A stretch of 21,123 nt of DNA from CAG-841 sp963614875 (GCA_963614875.1 CAVEFC010000028.1:1-21123), one strand, 5' to 3'. Counted from the stretch's first letter, positions 7,039 through 15,605 are shown. The notes: a model not told the origin generated them from the letters alone. Numbers and translations: made by a program.

Positions 7039-7112
7039 ATATCAAAGTTAAATTAGAGTAATATGCTCCGCGGAAGCGGAAATCAGAATATATTCAAAAA
7101 AAGGATAACGAA

Positions 7113-9554
7113 ATGGCTGTAACCAGAGAAATGATAAAGAAAACGATACTTCCGTGCATAGCGATGCGCGGAACGGTCGCTTTTCCCAAAATAGCAATGA
7201 ATCTCGAAGTGGGCAGGAGCGCGTCGAAAAAGGCGTGCGACGCGGCGCTCTCTTCGGACGGGCTTGTTCTGCTCGTATGTCAGAAGGATCCTTCGGTTGA
7301 AGAACCTAAAAAGGATGATCTTTATTCCGTGGGCGTGACGGCTAAGATAAAACAGCTTGTAAAAGCCGACGGAGGAATATACCGCACGCTTATAGAACCG
7401 CTTGAAAGAGCCGAAATAACGGATTTTTACCGCAGCGGAAAATATTGCGTTGCCGAAGCTCTCGAAAAGTCGGTGAGCTTTGACGACGGCGGCGTCACGA
7501 GCGTTGCGATGATGCGCGACATAAAAAGCACGGTAGCCGAATTTTCGTCGTTTCTGCCGAAGTTTTCAAAGGATCTTTCGGCGGTGATAGACTCGATTGA
7601 GGATATGTCGCTTCTGTGCGATTTCGTTGCGACGAACATTCTGCCCGATACCGCAGACCGTCAGCAGCTGCTCGAGGTGTTTGATCCCAAGTCGCGCGCT
7701 GAGCTTCTGCTGCTCAAGCTTGAAAGCGAAAAGCTTGTAATGCGCGAGGAAGCGAAGATAAACCGTGAGGTTCACGCAAGGATAGACAAAAGTCAGCGCG
7801 ATTATTATCTGCGCGAGCAGCTTAAAGTCATAAAAAGCGAGCTCGGCGAGGATGAAGAATTCGACGACGAGGAGGTAGCCGAATATTACGAAAAGGTAAT
7901 GAAAGCGCCGCTCCCCGCGGATATGCGCGAAAAGCTTGTAAAAGAAGTGAAAAAGCTTTCAAAAACGCCGTTCGGCGCAGCCGAAGGCGCGGTCATACGC
8001 AACTATATAGAAACCTGCCTTGAAATTCCGTTCGGCAAAAAGACAAAGGACAGAATAGACATTCCGCAGGCGAAAAAAATACTTGACGAGGATCACGACG
8101 GGCTTGACGACGTGAAAAGCAGGATAATGGAATATCTTGCGGCGCAGAAGCTCAACCCCGAGCTTAAAAATCAGGTGCTGTGCCTTGTCGGCCCTCCCGG
8201 AACGGGAAAAACCTCGGTGGCGTCGTCGATAGCGCGCGCAATGAACAGAAAATTCGTAAGGATTTCCCTCGGCGGCGTGCGCGACGAAGCGGATATAAGA
8301 GGTCACAGAAAAACGTATATAGGCTCGATGCCGGGAAGAATCATAACCGCGCTCACTCAGGCAAAGAGTATGAATCCGCTGATACTTATGGACGAGGTCG
8401 ATAAGCTGACGCGCGATTCGCACGGCGATCCGGCGTCGGCACTGCTCGAAGTGCTTGACACCGAACAGAACAAAAGCTTCCGCGACCATTTCATAGAGTC
8501 GCCGGTGGATCTTTCGGACTGTCTTTTCATAACTACGGCAAATTCACTTTCCACCGTTCCTCAGCCGCTTATCGACAGAATGGAAATTGTGGAAATGAAG
8601 ATATACACGCGCGGGGAAAAATTCTCCATAGCGCGTCATCACCTGATTCCGAAGCAGTCGAAGCGTCACGGGCTGAGCGGCAGAACGATGAAAATCGACG
8701 ACGGCGCGCTTTATGCGCTCATAGACGAATACACCTCCGAGGCGGGCGTGCGCCAGCTTGAAAGAATGATAGCGAAATGCTGTCGGCGCGTTGCAAAGGA
8801 AATAGTCTGCGACGGGACAAAGAGCGTGAAGATAACGGAAAGCAATCTTGCCGATTACGCCGGCACGGAAAGAATGGCAAAGGATAAAATCCTGCCGGAA
8901 AACGAAGTCGGCACGGTGTGCGGAATGGCATATACGGAGCTCGGCGGAGAGATAATGCGTATAGAGGTGCTTTCGCTTGACGGCACGGGCAAAACGGAGC
9001 TTACAGGTATGCTCGGCGACGTTATGAAGGAATCCGCGCAGGCGGCAATAAGCTTTGTCCGTTCGCGCGCGGAAAGCCTCGGCATAGATCCGGAATTCTA
9101 CAAAAAGAAGGATATACATATACATTTCCCCGAGGGCGCCGTTCCCAAGGACGGTCCGTCCGCAGGCGTTGCGATATCGGTAGCGCTGATAAGCGAGCTT
9201 ACCGGCATAGCGGTGAAGCGCGATGTCGCAATGACGGGCGAGATAACGCTCCGCGGCAGAGTGCTTGCCATAGGCGGACTTCGCGAAAAGACGATGGCTG
9301 CATATCTTGCCGGAGTAAAGACGATACTTCTTCCCGAGGAAAACCGCAAGGACGAGGGAGAAATTCTTCCCGAGGTAAAGGAAAATACCGAAATAATCTA
9401 CATATCGCACGCGGACGAGGCGGCAAGACTTGCGCTCTGCGCCGAGCCTTTCGCCTACGAAAAAAAGAGTCTGCCGAGGGAAAACAACGAAAAGCCGTAT
9501 ATTGCCGTGCCGGAAAGTCACGGCAGGGGAGCGGCGATAGAAGCCTCAAAATAA
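7113..9554 (+). CDS. lon: Lon ATP-dependent protease
   Basis: This 813-aa cytoplasmic AAA+ serine protease degrades misfolded and regulatory proteins. The N-terminal substrate-recognition domain opens with ILPCIAMRGTVAFPKIAMNLEVGR. A coiled linker with YYLREQLKVIKSELGE follows, then the AAA+ module with Walker A GPPGTGKT (360-367) and Walker B LILMDEVDK (Asp427-Glu428). The C-terminal protease domain has the catalytic dyad Ser683 (PKDGPSAGVAI) and Lys726 (GGLREKTMAA), 43 residues apart as in E. coli Lon. Length is close to typical LonA (about 775-815 aa). AAGGA lies 7 nt before the ATG. It is the first gene of a long row continuing with engB. All key residues are present. Confidence 0.97.
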   Translation: MAVTREMIKKTILPCIAMRGTVAFPKIAMNLEVGRSASKKACDAALSSDGLVLLVCQKDPSVEEPKKDDLYSVGVTAKIKQLVKADGGIYRTLIEPLERAEITDFYRSGKYCVAEALEKSVSFDDGGVTSVAMMRDIKSTVAEFSSFLPKFSKDLSAVIDSIEDMSLLCDFVATNILPDTADRQQLLEVFDPKSRAELLLLKLESEKLVMREEAKINREVHARIDKSQRDYYLREQLKVIKSELGEDEEFDDEEVAEYYEKVMKAPLPADMREKLVKEVKKLSKTPFGAAEGAVIRNYIETCLEIPFGKKTKDRIDIPQAKKILDEDHDGLDDVKSRIMEYLAAQKLNPELKNQVLCLVGPPGTGKTSVASSIARAMNRKFVRISLGGVRDEADIRGHRKTYIGSMPGRIITALTQAKSMNPLILMDEVDKLTRDSHGDPASALLEVLDTEQNKSFRDHFIESPVDLSDCLFITTANSLSTVPQPLIDRMEIVEMKIYTRGEKFSIARHHLIPKQSKRHGLSGRTMKIDDGALYALIDEYTSEAGVRQLERMIAKCCRRVAKEIVCDGTKSVKITESNLADYAGTERMAKDKILPENEVGTVCGMAYTELGGEIMRIEVLSLDGTGKTELTGMLGDVMKESAQAAISFVRSRAESLGIDPEFYKKKDIHIHFPEGAVPKDGPSAGVAISVALISELTGIAVKRDVAMTGEITLRGRVLAIGGLREKTMAAYLAGVKTILLPEENRKDEGEILPEVKENTEIIYISHADEAARLALCAEPFAYEKKSLPRENNEKPYIAVPESHGRGAAIEASK

Positions 9555-9570
9555 AGACAGGAGAACGCCG

Positions 9571-10176
9571 ATGAAATTCAACCTTTCAAAAGCGGAGTTT
9601 GCGTTTTCCGCGGGAAAAGAAAATCAGTTTCCGCGCGACGGCAGACCGCAGATAGCAATGTCCGGACGGTCAAACGTCGGGAAAAGCTCGCTTATAAATA
9701 CCGTTCTCGGAAGAAAAAAGCTTGCGAGGACAAGCTCCGAGCCGGGAAAGACGATAACCGTGAATTTTTACGATATAGATAAAAAATTCTATCTCGTCGA
9801 TCTGCCGGGATATGGCTACGCAAAACGCTCCGAATCGGAGAAAAGAGTCTGGTCGGCGCTGACAAACGGCTATCTTACGGGCGAAAGCTCGCCGTCGCTT
9901 GTGCTTCAGCTCGTCGATCTCAAGGTAGGCCCTACGGGCGACGACTGTATGATGTTCGACTGGCTCGACAAGTCCGGTATTCCTTATGCGATAATTGCGA
10001 CGAAGGCGGATAAACTGAACAAAACTGACAGAAAACATAATTTTGAGGCTCTGTGCGAGCATCCTCTTCTGAATCCTCCGATGGCGGCGGAGAAAATAAA
10101 AGTAATCGCCTTTTCATCGCTTACGGGTGAGGGAAAGGACGAAGTAATCTCCGTGATATCGGAGCATCTGAAATAA
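9571..10176 (+). CDS. engB: EngB/YsxC ribosome biogenesis GTP-binding protein
   Basis: This 201-aa TrmE-Era-type GTPase assists late 50S subunit assembly. Seen: G1 GRSNVGKSS (32-40), the switch I segment with SSEPGKT (55-61), G3 DLPGYGYAK (77-85) and G4 TKADKL (144-149). These combinations are diagnostic for the EngB family, and the length is typical. AGGAG (9559-9563) stands 7 nt before the ATG. The gene begins 16 nt after lon; lon-engB adjacency is a common Firmicutes arrangement. Confidence 0.96.
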   Translation: MKFNLSKAEFAFSAGKENQFPRDGRPQIAMSGRSNVGKSSLINTVLGRKKLARTSSEPGKTITVNFYDIDKKFYLVDLPGYGYAKRSESEKRVWSALTNGYLTGESSPSLVLQLVDLKVGPTGDDCMMFDWLDKSGIPYAIIATKADKLNKTDRKHNFEALCEHPLLNPPMAAEKIKVIAFSSLTGEGKDEVISVISEHLK

Positions 10177-10194
10177 TTTCCGGAGGAAAAATAA

Positions 10195-10893
10195 ATGCTT
10201 ATACAGACAATCAAGGCGCTTGCAAGCGGACAGTCGACCTTCAAGGACGTTCTGATAACGTTTCTTATAGTCGTTCCGATTGTGCTTATATCGCTTACCG
10301 TGCACGAATTTTCACACGGCTACGCCTCGTATCTTCTCGGCGACAACACGGCGAGAAACTACGGCAGACTGACGCTCAATCCCTTAAAGCATCTCGATCC
10401 CATGGGCGCGTTGTGTATGCTTCTTTTCGGTTTCGGCTGGGCAAAGCCGTGTCCGGTAAATCCGAGATATTACAAGCATCCGCGGAGCGGCATGGCGATA
10501 ACAGCCGCCGCAGGTCCGCTTTCAAACATAATTCTGGCGTTTCTGAACCTGATATTTATGAACCTTGTCGGGATAATTCCCGTAAGCAGCGAGGGCTTCG
10601 GAAGCACGGCTGTCGGGGTTGCGTATCTCTTTTTCTATCTGATGGCGGAGATGAACATCTATCTTGCCGTGTTCAACCTTTTGCCCATTCCGCCGCTCGA
10701 CGGTTCGAGAATACTTTTTATCTTCCTGCCGACAAAGGTTTATTTCGGCGTGATGAAATACGAAAGATACATTATGATAGCGATGTTCGCACTGCTCTGG
10801 CTCGGCGTGTTCGACGGCACGATAGGCTGGCTTGCCGACAAGCTTTTCTACGGAATGAACTGGCTTATAACGCGCGTCCCGATTTTCAGATAA
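10195..10893 (+). CDS. M50-family site-2 metalloprotease, membrane-embedded
   Basis: This 232-aa polytopic membrane protein carries the zinc motif HEFSH (37-41) in its first hydrophobic segment and the third zinc ligand in NLLPIPPLDG (161-170; Asp169). Several hydrophobic segments fit the compact Rip2/YwhC-like group of site-2 proteases, which cut substrates inside the membrane. No PDZ or CBS domain is present, so it is a minimal form. GGAGG (10182-10186) lies 8 nt before the ATG, 18 nt after engB. M50 genes of this type often neighbour scpAB in Clostridia; the substrate is unknown. Confidence 0.9.
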   Translation: MLIQTIKALASGQSTFKDVLITFLIVVPIVLISLTVHEFSHGYASYLLGDNTARNYGRLTLNPLKHLDPMGALCMLLFGFGWAKPCPVNPRYYKHPRSGMAITAAAGPLSNIILAFLNLIFMNLVGIIPVSSEGFGSTAVGVAYLFFYLMAEMNIYLAVFNLLPIPPLDGSRILFIFLPTKVYFGVMKYERYIMIAMFALLWLGVFDGTIGWLADKLFYGMNWLITRVPIFR

Positions 10894-10918
10894 ATAAAAG
10901 ACAGGAGAAACAAATCAT

Positions 10919-11686
10919 TTGGAGCTTGTATTCAAAACGGAAAAGTACGAAGGTCCGCTCGACCTTTTGCTTTCTCTGATTTCAAAAAACAAAATGAGCA
11001 TTTTCGACATACGCATATCGGAGCTGTTTGAGCAGTATATGGCGTATGTAAGCGAAATGCAGAAGCTTGACATGGAGATAGCGGGCGAATTTATCACTAT
11101 GGCGGCGGAGCTTATGTATATAAAAAGCAAGATGCTCCTTCCCAAGCCCGAGGAGGAAGATCCGAGACAGGAGCTTGTTCGCAAGCTTATGGAATACAAG
11201 ACGGCAAAGGAGGCGGCAAAGCTGCTTTCCGAGCGCGAAAGCGAATTTGCCGGACGCTTTGAAAAGGATACCGACGAAATAAAGCCCGATTTTGACGATA
11301 ATGTCCGCATAGATTCCGCACTGCTTTCGGCGGCGCTTGCGAAAATATTTATCCGCGACGCGGAAAGAAGAGAAGCGGAAAAGCTCGCTCCCATGGAGGC
11401 TATCGCGCCTATGGTGAGAAGAAAGGTTGTTTCCGTCGGCGGCAGGGTAATATTCATAATGCGGAAAATGTACGGACGGGGCTCGGTGCATTTTGACGAG
11501 ATATTCGAGGGCGCGGAGGGGCGTTCGGAAATAATAACGATATTTTACGCTCTGCTTGAGCTTCTGAGAACGGGCAGAGTAACGATGAAGCGTGCCGAAG
11601 GCGATACCGACAGCACGAATATAATATTGGGTTTGAGTTACACTCACGCCCGCGACGAAAAGAGCGGAGTTGAAGGCAATGAATGA
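10919..11686 (+). CDS. scpA: ScpA, condensin kleisin subunit (TTG start)
   Basis: This 255-aa kleisin bridges the SMC ATPase heads and binds ScpB, giving the bacterial condensin that compacts and segregates chromosomes. The opening segment KYEGPLDLLLSLISKNKMSIFDI is the family signature near residue 8; a helical middle rich in Glu/Lys follows, then a C-terminal winged-helix region ending in LLRTGRVTMKRAE. The start is TTG at 10919: AGGAG (10903-10907) is 11 nt upstream, no ATG is available before the conserved EGPLDLLL, and the resulting N-terminus has family length. It overlaps scpB by 8 nt, suggesting coupled synthesis of the two partners. Confidence 0.95.
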   Translation: MELVFKTEKYEGPLDLLLSLISKNKMSIFDIRISELFEQYMAYVSEMQKLDMEIAGEFITMAAELMYIKSKMLLPKPEEEDPRQELVRKLMEYKTAKEAAKLLSERESEFAGRFEKDTDEIKPDFDDNVRIDSALLSAALAKIFIRDAERREAEKLAPMEAIAPMVRRKVVSVGGRVIFIMRKMYGRGSVHFDEIFEGAEGRSEIITIFYALLELLRTGRVTMKRAEGDTDSTNIILGLSYTHARDEKSGVEGNE

Positions 11687-12227
11687 CGAAAAGGTTCTTA
11701 CCACAAGCGAAATGAAACGCATAACGGAAGCCGTGCTGTTTGCGGCGGGGCATCCCGTGACGTTTGCCAAGCTTGCCGAAGTAATGGGTACGGACGAGGA
11801 AACGGTAAAAAGCGTTGTTCTTGAATACAAGGAAGAATACGAGGGCGATTTTCCGCGCGGAATACAGCTGCTTGTGCTCGGAAAGGCGTGCCAGCTTGTG
11901 ACAAAGGAAGCCTTTGCCGACTATGTAAAAGCCGCACTCGGCATACGCGACGGAGGAAATCTTTCACGCGCGTCGCTTGAAACTCTTGCGATAATAGCCT
12001 ACAATCAGCCGGTGACGCGCTCCTATATCGAACAGGTGCGCGGAGCGGACAGCTCGTATTCTGTCGGCGTGCTTGCCGAAAGAGAGCTTATTGAAGAGGT
12101 CGGACGGCTTGAAGTCCCGGGCAGACCGCGCCTTTACGGCACGACGGAAAAATTCCTGCGCATATTCGGGCTTTCCTCGATAGAGGAGCTTCCGCCGATA
12201 AAAACATCGACCGGAGAAACGATATGA
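11679..12227 (+). CDS. scpB: ScpB, condensin accessory subunit
   Basis: This 182-aa protein binds ScpA and forms dimers through tandem winged helices. Seen: MKRITEAVLFAAGHPVTFAKLAEVM at the N-terminus, LETLAIIAYNQPVTRSYIEQVRG and LIEEVGRLEVPGRPRLYGTTEKFLRIFGL, all characteristic of ScpB. A TTG at 11670 is possible, but ATG 11679 with GGAG (11666-11669) 9 nt upstream is preferred. The gene overlaps scpA at its start (8 nt) and shares an ATGA junction with the following DUF2953 gene. Confidence 0.95.
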   Translation: MNDEKVLTTSEMKRITEAVLFAAGHPVTFAKLAEVMGTDEETVKSVVLEYKEEYEGDFPRGIQLLVLGKACQLVTKEAFADYVKAALGIRDGGNLSRASLETLAIIAYNQPVTRSYIEQVRGADSSYSVGVLAERELIEEVGRLEVPGRPRLYGTTEKFLRIFGLSSIEELPPIKTSTGETI

Positions 12228-12882
12228 CGGCGCTTATAATAATCGGCGCAATACTTTTTGTTATTGCTCTGTTGCTTTTTCTTCCGGTGCATATAACCGC
12301 CGCGATAAACGACGGCGCAAAGGTTTTTCTCAGAATACTTTTTGTGAAAATAAAGCTTTTTCCGGTGAAGAAAAAACCGGAAAAGAAGAAAAAAGAGCAA
12401 AAGCCGAAATCCCAAAAGCCAAAGGAAAAAACGGAGAAAAAAGAAAAGGAAAAAAGAGATATCCCGTCGCTTATACGCTCCGTTGCGGATATTCTCGGCG
12501 TTTTTCTCAGACAGTTTTCAAAGCACGTAAAAATAAAGGTTCTGCGGTATAAAATAATAATCGGGACGGACGACGCCGCAAAGGCNNNNNNNNNNCCGCA
12601 AAGACCGCGCTCCTTTACGGCGCTGCCGAGCAGGCGACGGCATATCTTTTTACGGTGCTGGGAGAAAACGCAAAATTCACTTTTTCAAAGAAAAATTCGC
12701 TTGTGTGGGTTGATTTCACAAGCGACAAAACAACTGCCGACGTCAAAATAGACGTGAGCATAAGCGTGTTCGGCGCACTTGCGATGCTTGTTCCGACATA
12801 TATTGCATATGCGCGGAACTTCGGCACGACGGAACCTGTCGAAACAAAACCTCGGACAAACACTCCGGGAAAGGAAGGATAA
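12224..12882 (+). CDS. DUF2953-like membrane protein, interrupted by an assembly gap
   Basis: The protein starts with one transmembrane helix (ALIIIGAILFVIALLLFLPV), then a very Lys/Glu-rich linker (about residues 50-80), then a segment that reads like DUF2953, whose role is unknown but which recurs beside scpB and gerW in spore-forming Firmicutes. Ten Ns at 12586-12595 break the frame. The sequences on either side share CCGCAAAG; merging them there restores a continuous frame (GTDDAAKTALLYGAAEQATA) of about 212 aa ending at 12882. As deposited the coding length is not a multiple of three, so the break is likely an assembly artefact and not a pseudogene. The start overlaps the scpB stop as ATGA, with GGAG 7 nt upstream. 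Confidence 0.75.
12586..12595. other. 10-N scaffold gap
   Basis: A run of ten unknown bases joins two contigs inside the DUF2953-like gene. The repeated CCGCAAAG on both flanks (12576-12583 and 12596-12603) suggests the contig ends overlap, so the true gap is probably zero. Confidence 0.9.
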
Positions 12883-12886
12883 ATTT

Positions 12887-13357
12887 ATGGAAGAAAACAA
12901 AATCAGCGATCTTTTTGCATCGACGCTTGACAGCGTGAAGAACGTTGTCGATTCAAACACCGTTATGGGCGCTCCGATAACGACGGCTTCCGGCACGACG
13001 ATAATTCCCGTGTCAAAGGTTTCCGTCGGATTTGTCGGCGGCGGCACGGATTTCGGCTCCAAAAAGGACGACAAAAAGAATTTCGGCGGCGGAGGCGGAA
13101 CGGGAGTTTCGGCGTCGCCCATTGGCTTTGTCGTTGTGAATGCGGACGGCGACGTGAATTTCATAAGCGTTGAAAATCCTATGGGCGTCGACGGCGCTTC
13201 GATAGGAGAAATCGCCGAAAGAGCAAAGGGGCTGATCGGCAGAATAAAAGAACTTATCGACAAAAAGAAAGCCGAAAAAGCAGAAAAAGCGGCAAAGGCG
13301 GCAGAGGAAAAGGAATCCTGCGAAACGGAAGAAACGGCTGTGGAAGACGCCGAATAA
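12887..13357 (+). CDS. gerW: GerW/YtfJ-family sporulation protein
   Basis: This 156-aa protein matches the GerW (YtfJ) family, known in Bacillus as a spore protein needed for normal germination. Seen: ISDLFASTLDSVKNVVDSNTVMGAPI at the N-terminus, GTTIIPVSKVSVGFVGGG, a Gly-rich segment FGGGGGTGVSASPIGF, and VNADGDVNFISV, followed by a charged Lys/Ala/Glu tail. The start ATG 12887 follows GGAAGGA by 7 nt, 4 nt after the previous stop. Its presence between scpAB-DUF2953 and dacF is the classical spore-former order. It suggests sporulation ancestry but does not prove that this organism sporulates. Confidence 0.9.
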   Translation: MEENKISDLFASTLDSVKNVVDSNTVMGAPITTASGTTIIPVSKVSVGFVGGGTDFGSKKDDKKNFGGGGGTGVSASPIGFVVVNADGDVNFISVENPMGVDGASIGEIAERAKGLIGRIKELIDKKKAEKAEKAAKAAEEKESCETEETAVEDAE

Positions 13358-13365
13358 AAAAATCG

Positions 13366-13404
13366 GAAACTGCACATCATTTATAAAAAATGACAGGCGG
13401 TTTC
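13366..13404 (+). promoter_or_regulatory. hairpin covering the dacF ribosome site
   Basis: An 8-bp stem GAAACTGC/GCGGTTTC (13366-13373 with 13397-13404), a 3x3 internal loop and a 5-bp stem TCATT/AATGA enclose a 7-nt loop. The 3' arm contains most of AGGCGG (13395-13400), the only Shine-Dalgarno-like string before the dacF ATG at 13407. No U-tract follows, so translational control or RNA stabilisation is more likely than termination. Confidence 0.5.
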
Positions 13405-13406
13405 AG

Positions 13407-14504
13407 ATGATTAAAAAGTTTATTCTTGCAATTTTATTTATTGCTTTTATATTTTCGGTTTGCGTTTCGGCGGCATATTCTCCCGGCGATTCGTCGCTGT
13501 GCTCGGTTGTTATCGAAGCCGAATCGGGAGATGTTGTATTTGAAAAGAATGCTCACGAAAGGCGTGGCCCCGCAAGCACAACGAAAATAATGACGGCGCT
13601 CGTCGCGCTCGAAAACGGTCGGACGGACGACGTTGTGAAAATAGATCCGCGAGCCGCAGGCACGGAGGGCTCGAGCGCGTATCTTTGCGCGGGCGAAAGC
13701 GTGCCTTTGTCGGATCTGCTTTATGCGATGATGCTCGGCTCGGCAAACGACGCCGCGGCGGCGATAGCGTATCATATCGGCGGGAGCATTGAAGGCTTTG
13801 CCGAAATGATGAACGCGCGGGCAGAGAAGATGGGACTTTCCGACACGCACTTTGAAAATCCTCACGGGCTTGACGGAGAAAGTCACTACACGACGGCATA
13901 CGACCTTGCGATGATAGCGCGCGAGGCGCTGAAAAACGAGGAATTCGGAAAAATCGTTTCGACGAAAACGAAAGCGGTAAAGCTTTCGGGAGGAAGCGTC
14001 ACGCGCGTGTTCAAAAATCACAACAGACTGCTTTTCGAATACGACGATATAATCGGCGTAAAGACCGGCTTTACGAAAAAGTGCGGAAGAACGCTTGTGT
14101 CGGCGGCGGAGCGCGACGGCGTCACGGTTATATGCGTTACGCTTTGCGACGGCGACGACTGGCGCGATCACCGGAGGCTTCTTTCGGCGGGGCTGGAGCT
14201 TTACGAAAGGGTAACCCTTTGCGAAAAGGGCGGCGAGGAGAGAATCGTTCACGTCTGCGGAGGGGAAAAGGCAAGCGTTGGCGTATGCTGCGGAGAGGAG
14301 CTTTCGGTGACTCTGCCGAGGTCACGCGGAAAAACGGAAAGCGTGACCGAGCTTTCGCCGTTTGTTTACGCAGGCTTTGAAAAGGGCGATACGCTCGGCT
14401 TTGTTTCGTATTATCTTGACGGAAAAAGGATAGGCAGAGCGGCGCTTGTCGCAAAGGAAGGCTCGGCTGTAAAGCCTAAAAAGAAAAATATATTCGGGAA
14501 ATAA
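13407..14504 (+). CDS. dacF: D-alanyl-D-alanine carboxypeptidase, DacF type (PBP5/6 family)
   Basis: This 365-aa S11 serine peptidase trims the terminal D-Ala from peptidoglycan stem peptides outside the membrane. An N-terminal signal peptide (about 1-23, ending VSA) precedes the active-site motifs SxxK (Ser57-Thr-Thr-Lys60), SxN (Ser112-Ala-Asn114) and KTG (Lys219-Thr-Gly221). The C-terminal region (about 250-345) is a small beta domain as in PBP5. There is no obvious terminal amphipathic anchor; the end is Lys-rich (KPKKKNIFGK). The position after gerW supports a spore-associated DacF, which adjusts cortex cross-linking, over a housekeeping DacA. Its ribosome site is imperfect (AGGCGG) and lies in a hairpin. 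Confidence 0.93.
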   Translation: MIKKFILAILFIAFIFSVCVSAAYSPGDSSLCSVVIEAESGDVVFEKNAHERRGPASTTKIMTALVALENGRTDDVVKIDPRAAGTEGSSAYLCAGESVPLSDLLYAMMLGSANDAAAAIAYHIGGSIEGFAEMMNARAEKMGLSDTHFENPHGLDGESHYTTAYDLAMIAREALKNEEFGKIVSTKTKAVKLSGGSVTRVFKNHNRLLFEYDDIIGVKTGFTKKCGRTLVSAAERDGVTVICVTLCDGDDWRDHRRLLSAGLELYERVTLCEKGGEERIVHVCGGEKASVGVCCGEELSVTLPRSRGKTESVTELSPFVYAGFEKGDTLGFVSYYLDGKRIGRAALVAKEGSAVKPKKKNIFGK

Positions 14505-14507
14505 AAA

Positions 14508-15224
14508 GTGGAAAAAATAAGAATTTCAAAATATCTTTCCGGACAGGGAATAATGTCGCGGCGTACCGCCGACGAGGAAATCTCCGCCGGAAAGGTTACG
14601 GTAAACGGCAAGCCTGCGGTTCTCGGACAGAAGATAGATCCGGCAAGCGACGTCGTTATATATAAAGGAAAGTCCGTCGGCGGCGAGGTCGGGAAAATAT
14701 GCATAATGCTCAACAAGCCCCGCGGCTATGTCACCACAATGGAGGACGAGCGCGGACGCAGGTGCGTTGCGGATCTCGTTTCGGACGTCGGCGCAAGGGT
14801 GTATCCCATAGGCAGACTCGACCGCGATTCCGAGGGGCTGCTGCTCCTTACAAACGACGGCGAGCTTGCGAATATGCTCACTCACCCGAAATATCACAAG
14901 CCGAAGGTTTACAATGTCAGGGTGCGCGGCACGGTTGACGAAAAAACGCTCGGCCGTCTTTGCCGTCCGTTCAATATCGACGGCTACATAACAAAACCTG
15001 CCGAGGTGAAAAGGCTCGGAGAGGCGGACGGGACGACTCTGCTTTCGATAAAGCTTTTCGAGGGGCGGAACAGGCAGATAAGAAAAATGTGCGACAGATG
15101 CTCGCTTGAAGTGGCGGAGCTTAAAAGAATATCGATAGGCGAGATAAGGCTGGGCGAGCTTCCGACGGGGAAGTGGAGAATGCTTGACGCCTCTCAGATA
15201 AGCAAACTGAAAGGAACGGTGTAA
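14508..15224 (+). CDS. rluB: RsuA/RluB-type pseudouridine synthase (GTG start)
   Basis: This 238-aa enzyme isomerises uridine to pseudouridine in rRNA. The N-terminal S4 RNA-binding domain (about 3-60: RISKYLSGQGIMSRRTADEEISAGKVTVNG) is followed by the catalytic core with LNKPRGYVTT (69-78), GRLDRDSEGLLLLTNDG (102-118; catalytic Asp105) and the C-terminal LFEGRNRQIRKMC motif. Those motifs define the RsuA/RluB/E/F group; the row position and the Firmicutes context favour RluB (23S rRNA) over RsuA (16S), which sequence alone does not settle. The GTG start at 14508 lies 3 nt after the dacF stop and gives a standard S4 N-terminus. Confidence 0.92.
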   Translation: MEKIRISKYLSGQGIMSRRTADEEISAGKVTVNGKPAVLGQKIDPASDVVIYKGKSVGGEVGKICIMLNKPRGYVTTMEDERGRRCVADLVSDVGARVYPIGRLDRDSEGLLLLTNDGELANMLTHPKYHKPKVYNVRVRGTVDEKTLGRLCRPFNIDGYITKPAEVKRLGEADGTTLLSIKLFEGRNRQIRKMCDRCSLEVAELKRISIGEIRLGELPTGKWRMLDASQISKLKGTV

Positions 15225-15605
15225 ATGCTGAAAATAAAACCGATAAGAGAAAAGTCCGAGCAGGAGCGGCTCTGCGCGCTGTGCGGGATTGAATACAAGG
15301 AAACATATCTTGCATACGGCGCGTATGAGGACGAAATCCCTCTCGGCGTAAGTCAGTTTATAATAAGCGGCGACGCGGGCTACATAAGCGAAATCGCGCC
15401 CGTAAAGGATACCTTCGATTCGGAAGCTATGTTTATACTCGGCAGGGGAGTTGAGAACTTTATGGACATAGTCGGCGCGCACGACGCTTATTACAACGGA
15501 GAAGATACTCCGTTTATACGTTCTCTCGGATTTTCGGAAAGCGAAGGGAAATTATATATGAATCTTTCCGCATTTTTTGCAGATCCGTGCAAAAATAAAA
15601 AATAG
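15225..15605 (+). CDS. small GNAT-like hypothetical protein
   Basis: This 126-aa protein has a GNAT-like outline: an initial strand-helix, PLGVSQFIISGDAGYISEIAPV as a strand-bulge-strand, a helix in EAMFILGRGVENFMDIVGAH, and an ending FIRSLGFSE...LYMNLSAFF as in many acetyltransferases. It is shorter than typical GNAT enzymes (about 140-180 aa), and the acetyl-CoA pyrophosphate loop (Q/RxxGxG/A) is only loosely represented by the ILGRGV segment, so catalytic ability is uncertain. ATG 15225 directly follows the rluB stop; AAGGA (15211-15215) is 9 nt upstream. It is the last gene of the lon-to-rluB row, just before the prfB promoter. No specific function can be given. Confidence 0.6.
   Translation: MLKIKPIREKSEQERLCALCGIEYKETYLAYGAYEDEIPLGVSQFIISGDAGYISEIAPVKDTFDSEAMFILGRGVENFMDIVGAHDAYYNGEDTPFIRSLGFSESEGKLYMNLSAFFADPCKNKK

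Noticed and set aside
7016..7112. CIRCE or CtsR operator at lon
   Set aside because: Neither TTAGCACTC-N9-GAGTGCTAA nor a GGTCAAA heptad pair is present; only an unrelated dyad is seen.
8544..9521. Long minus-strand open frames opposite lon, and similar ones opposite dacF, prfB and rluB
   Set aside because: They mirror the codon bias of the real genes, have unnatural composition (rich in Arg, Tyr, Phe and Cys) and lack ribosome sites.
12224..12751. Frameshifted pseudogene of the DUF2953-like protein
   Set aside because: The frame change coincides with the ten Ns, and merging the repeated CCGCAAAG restores the frame.
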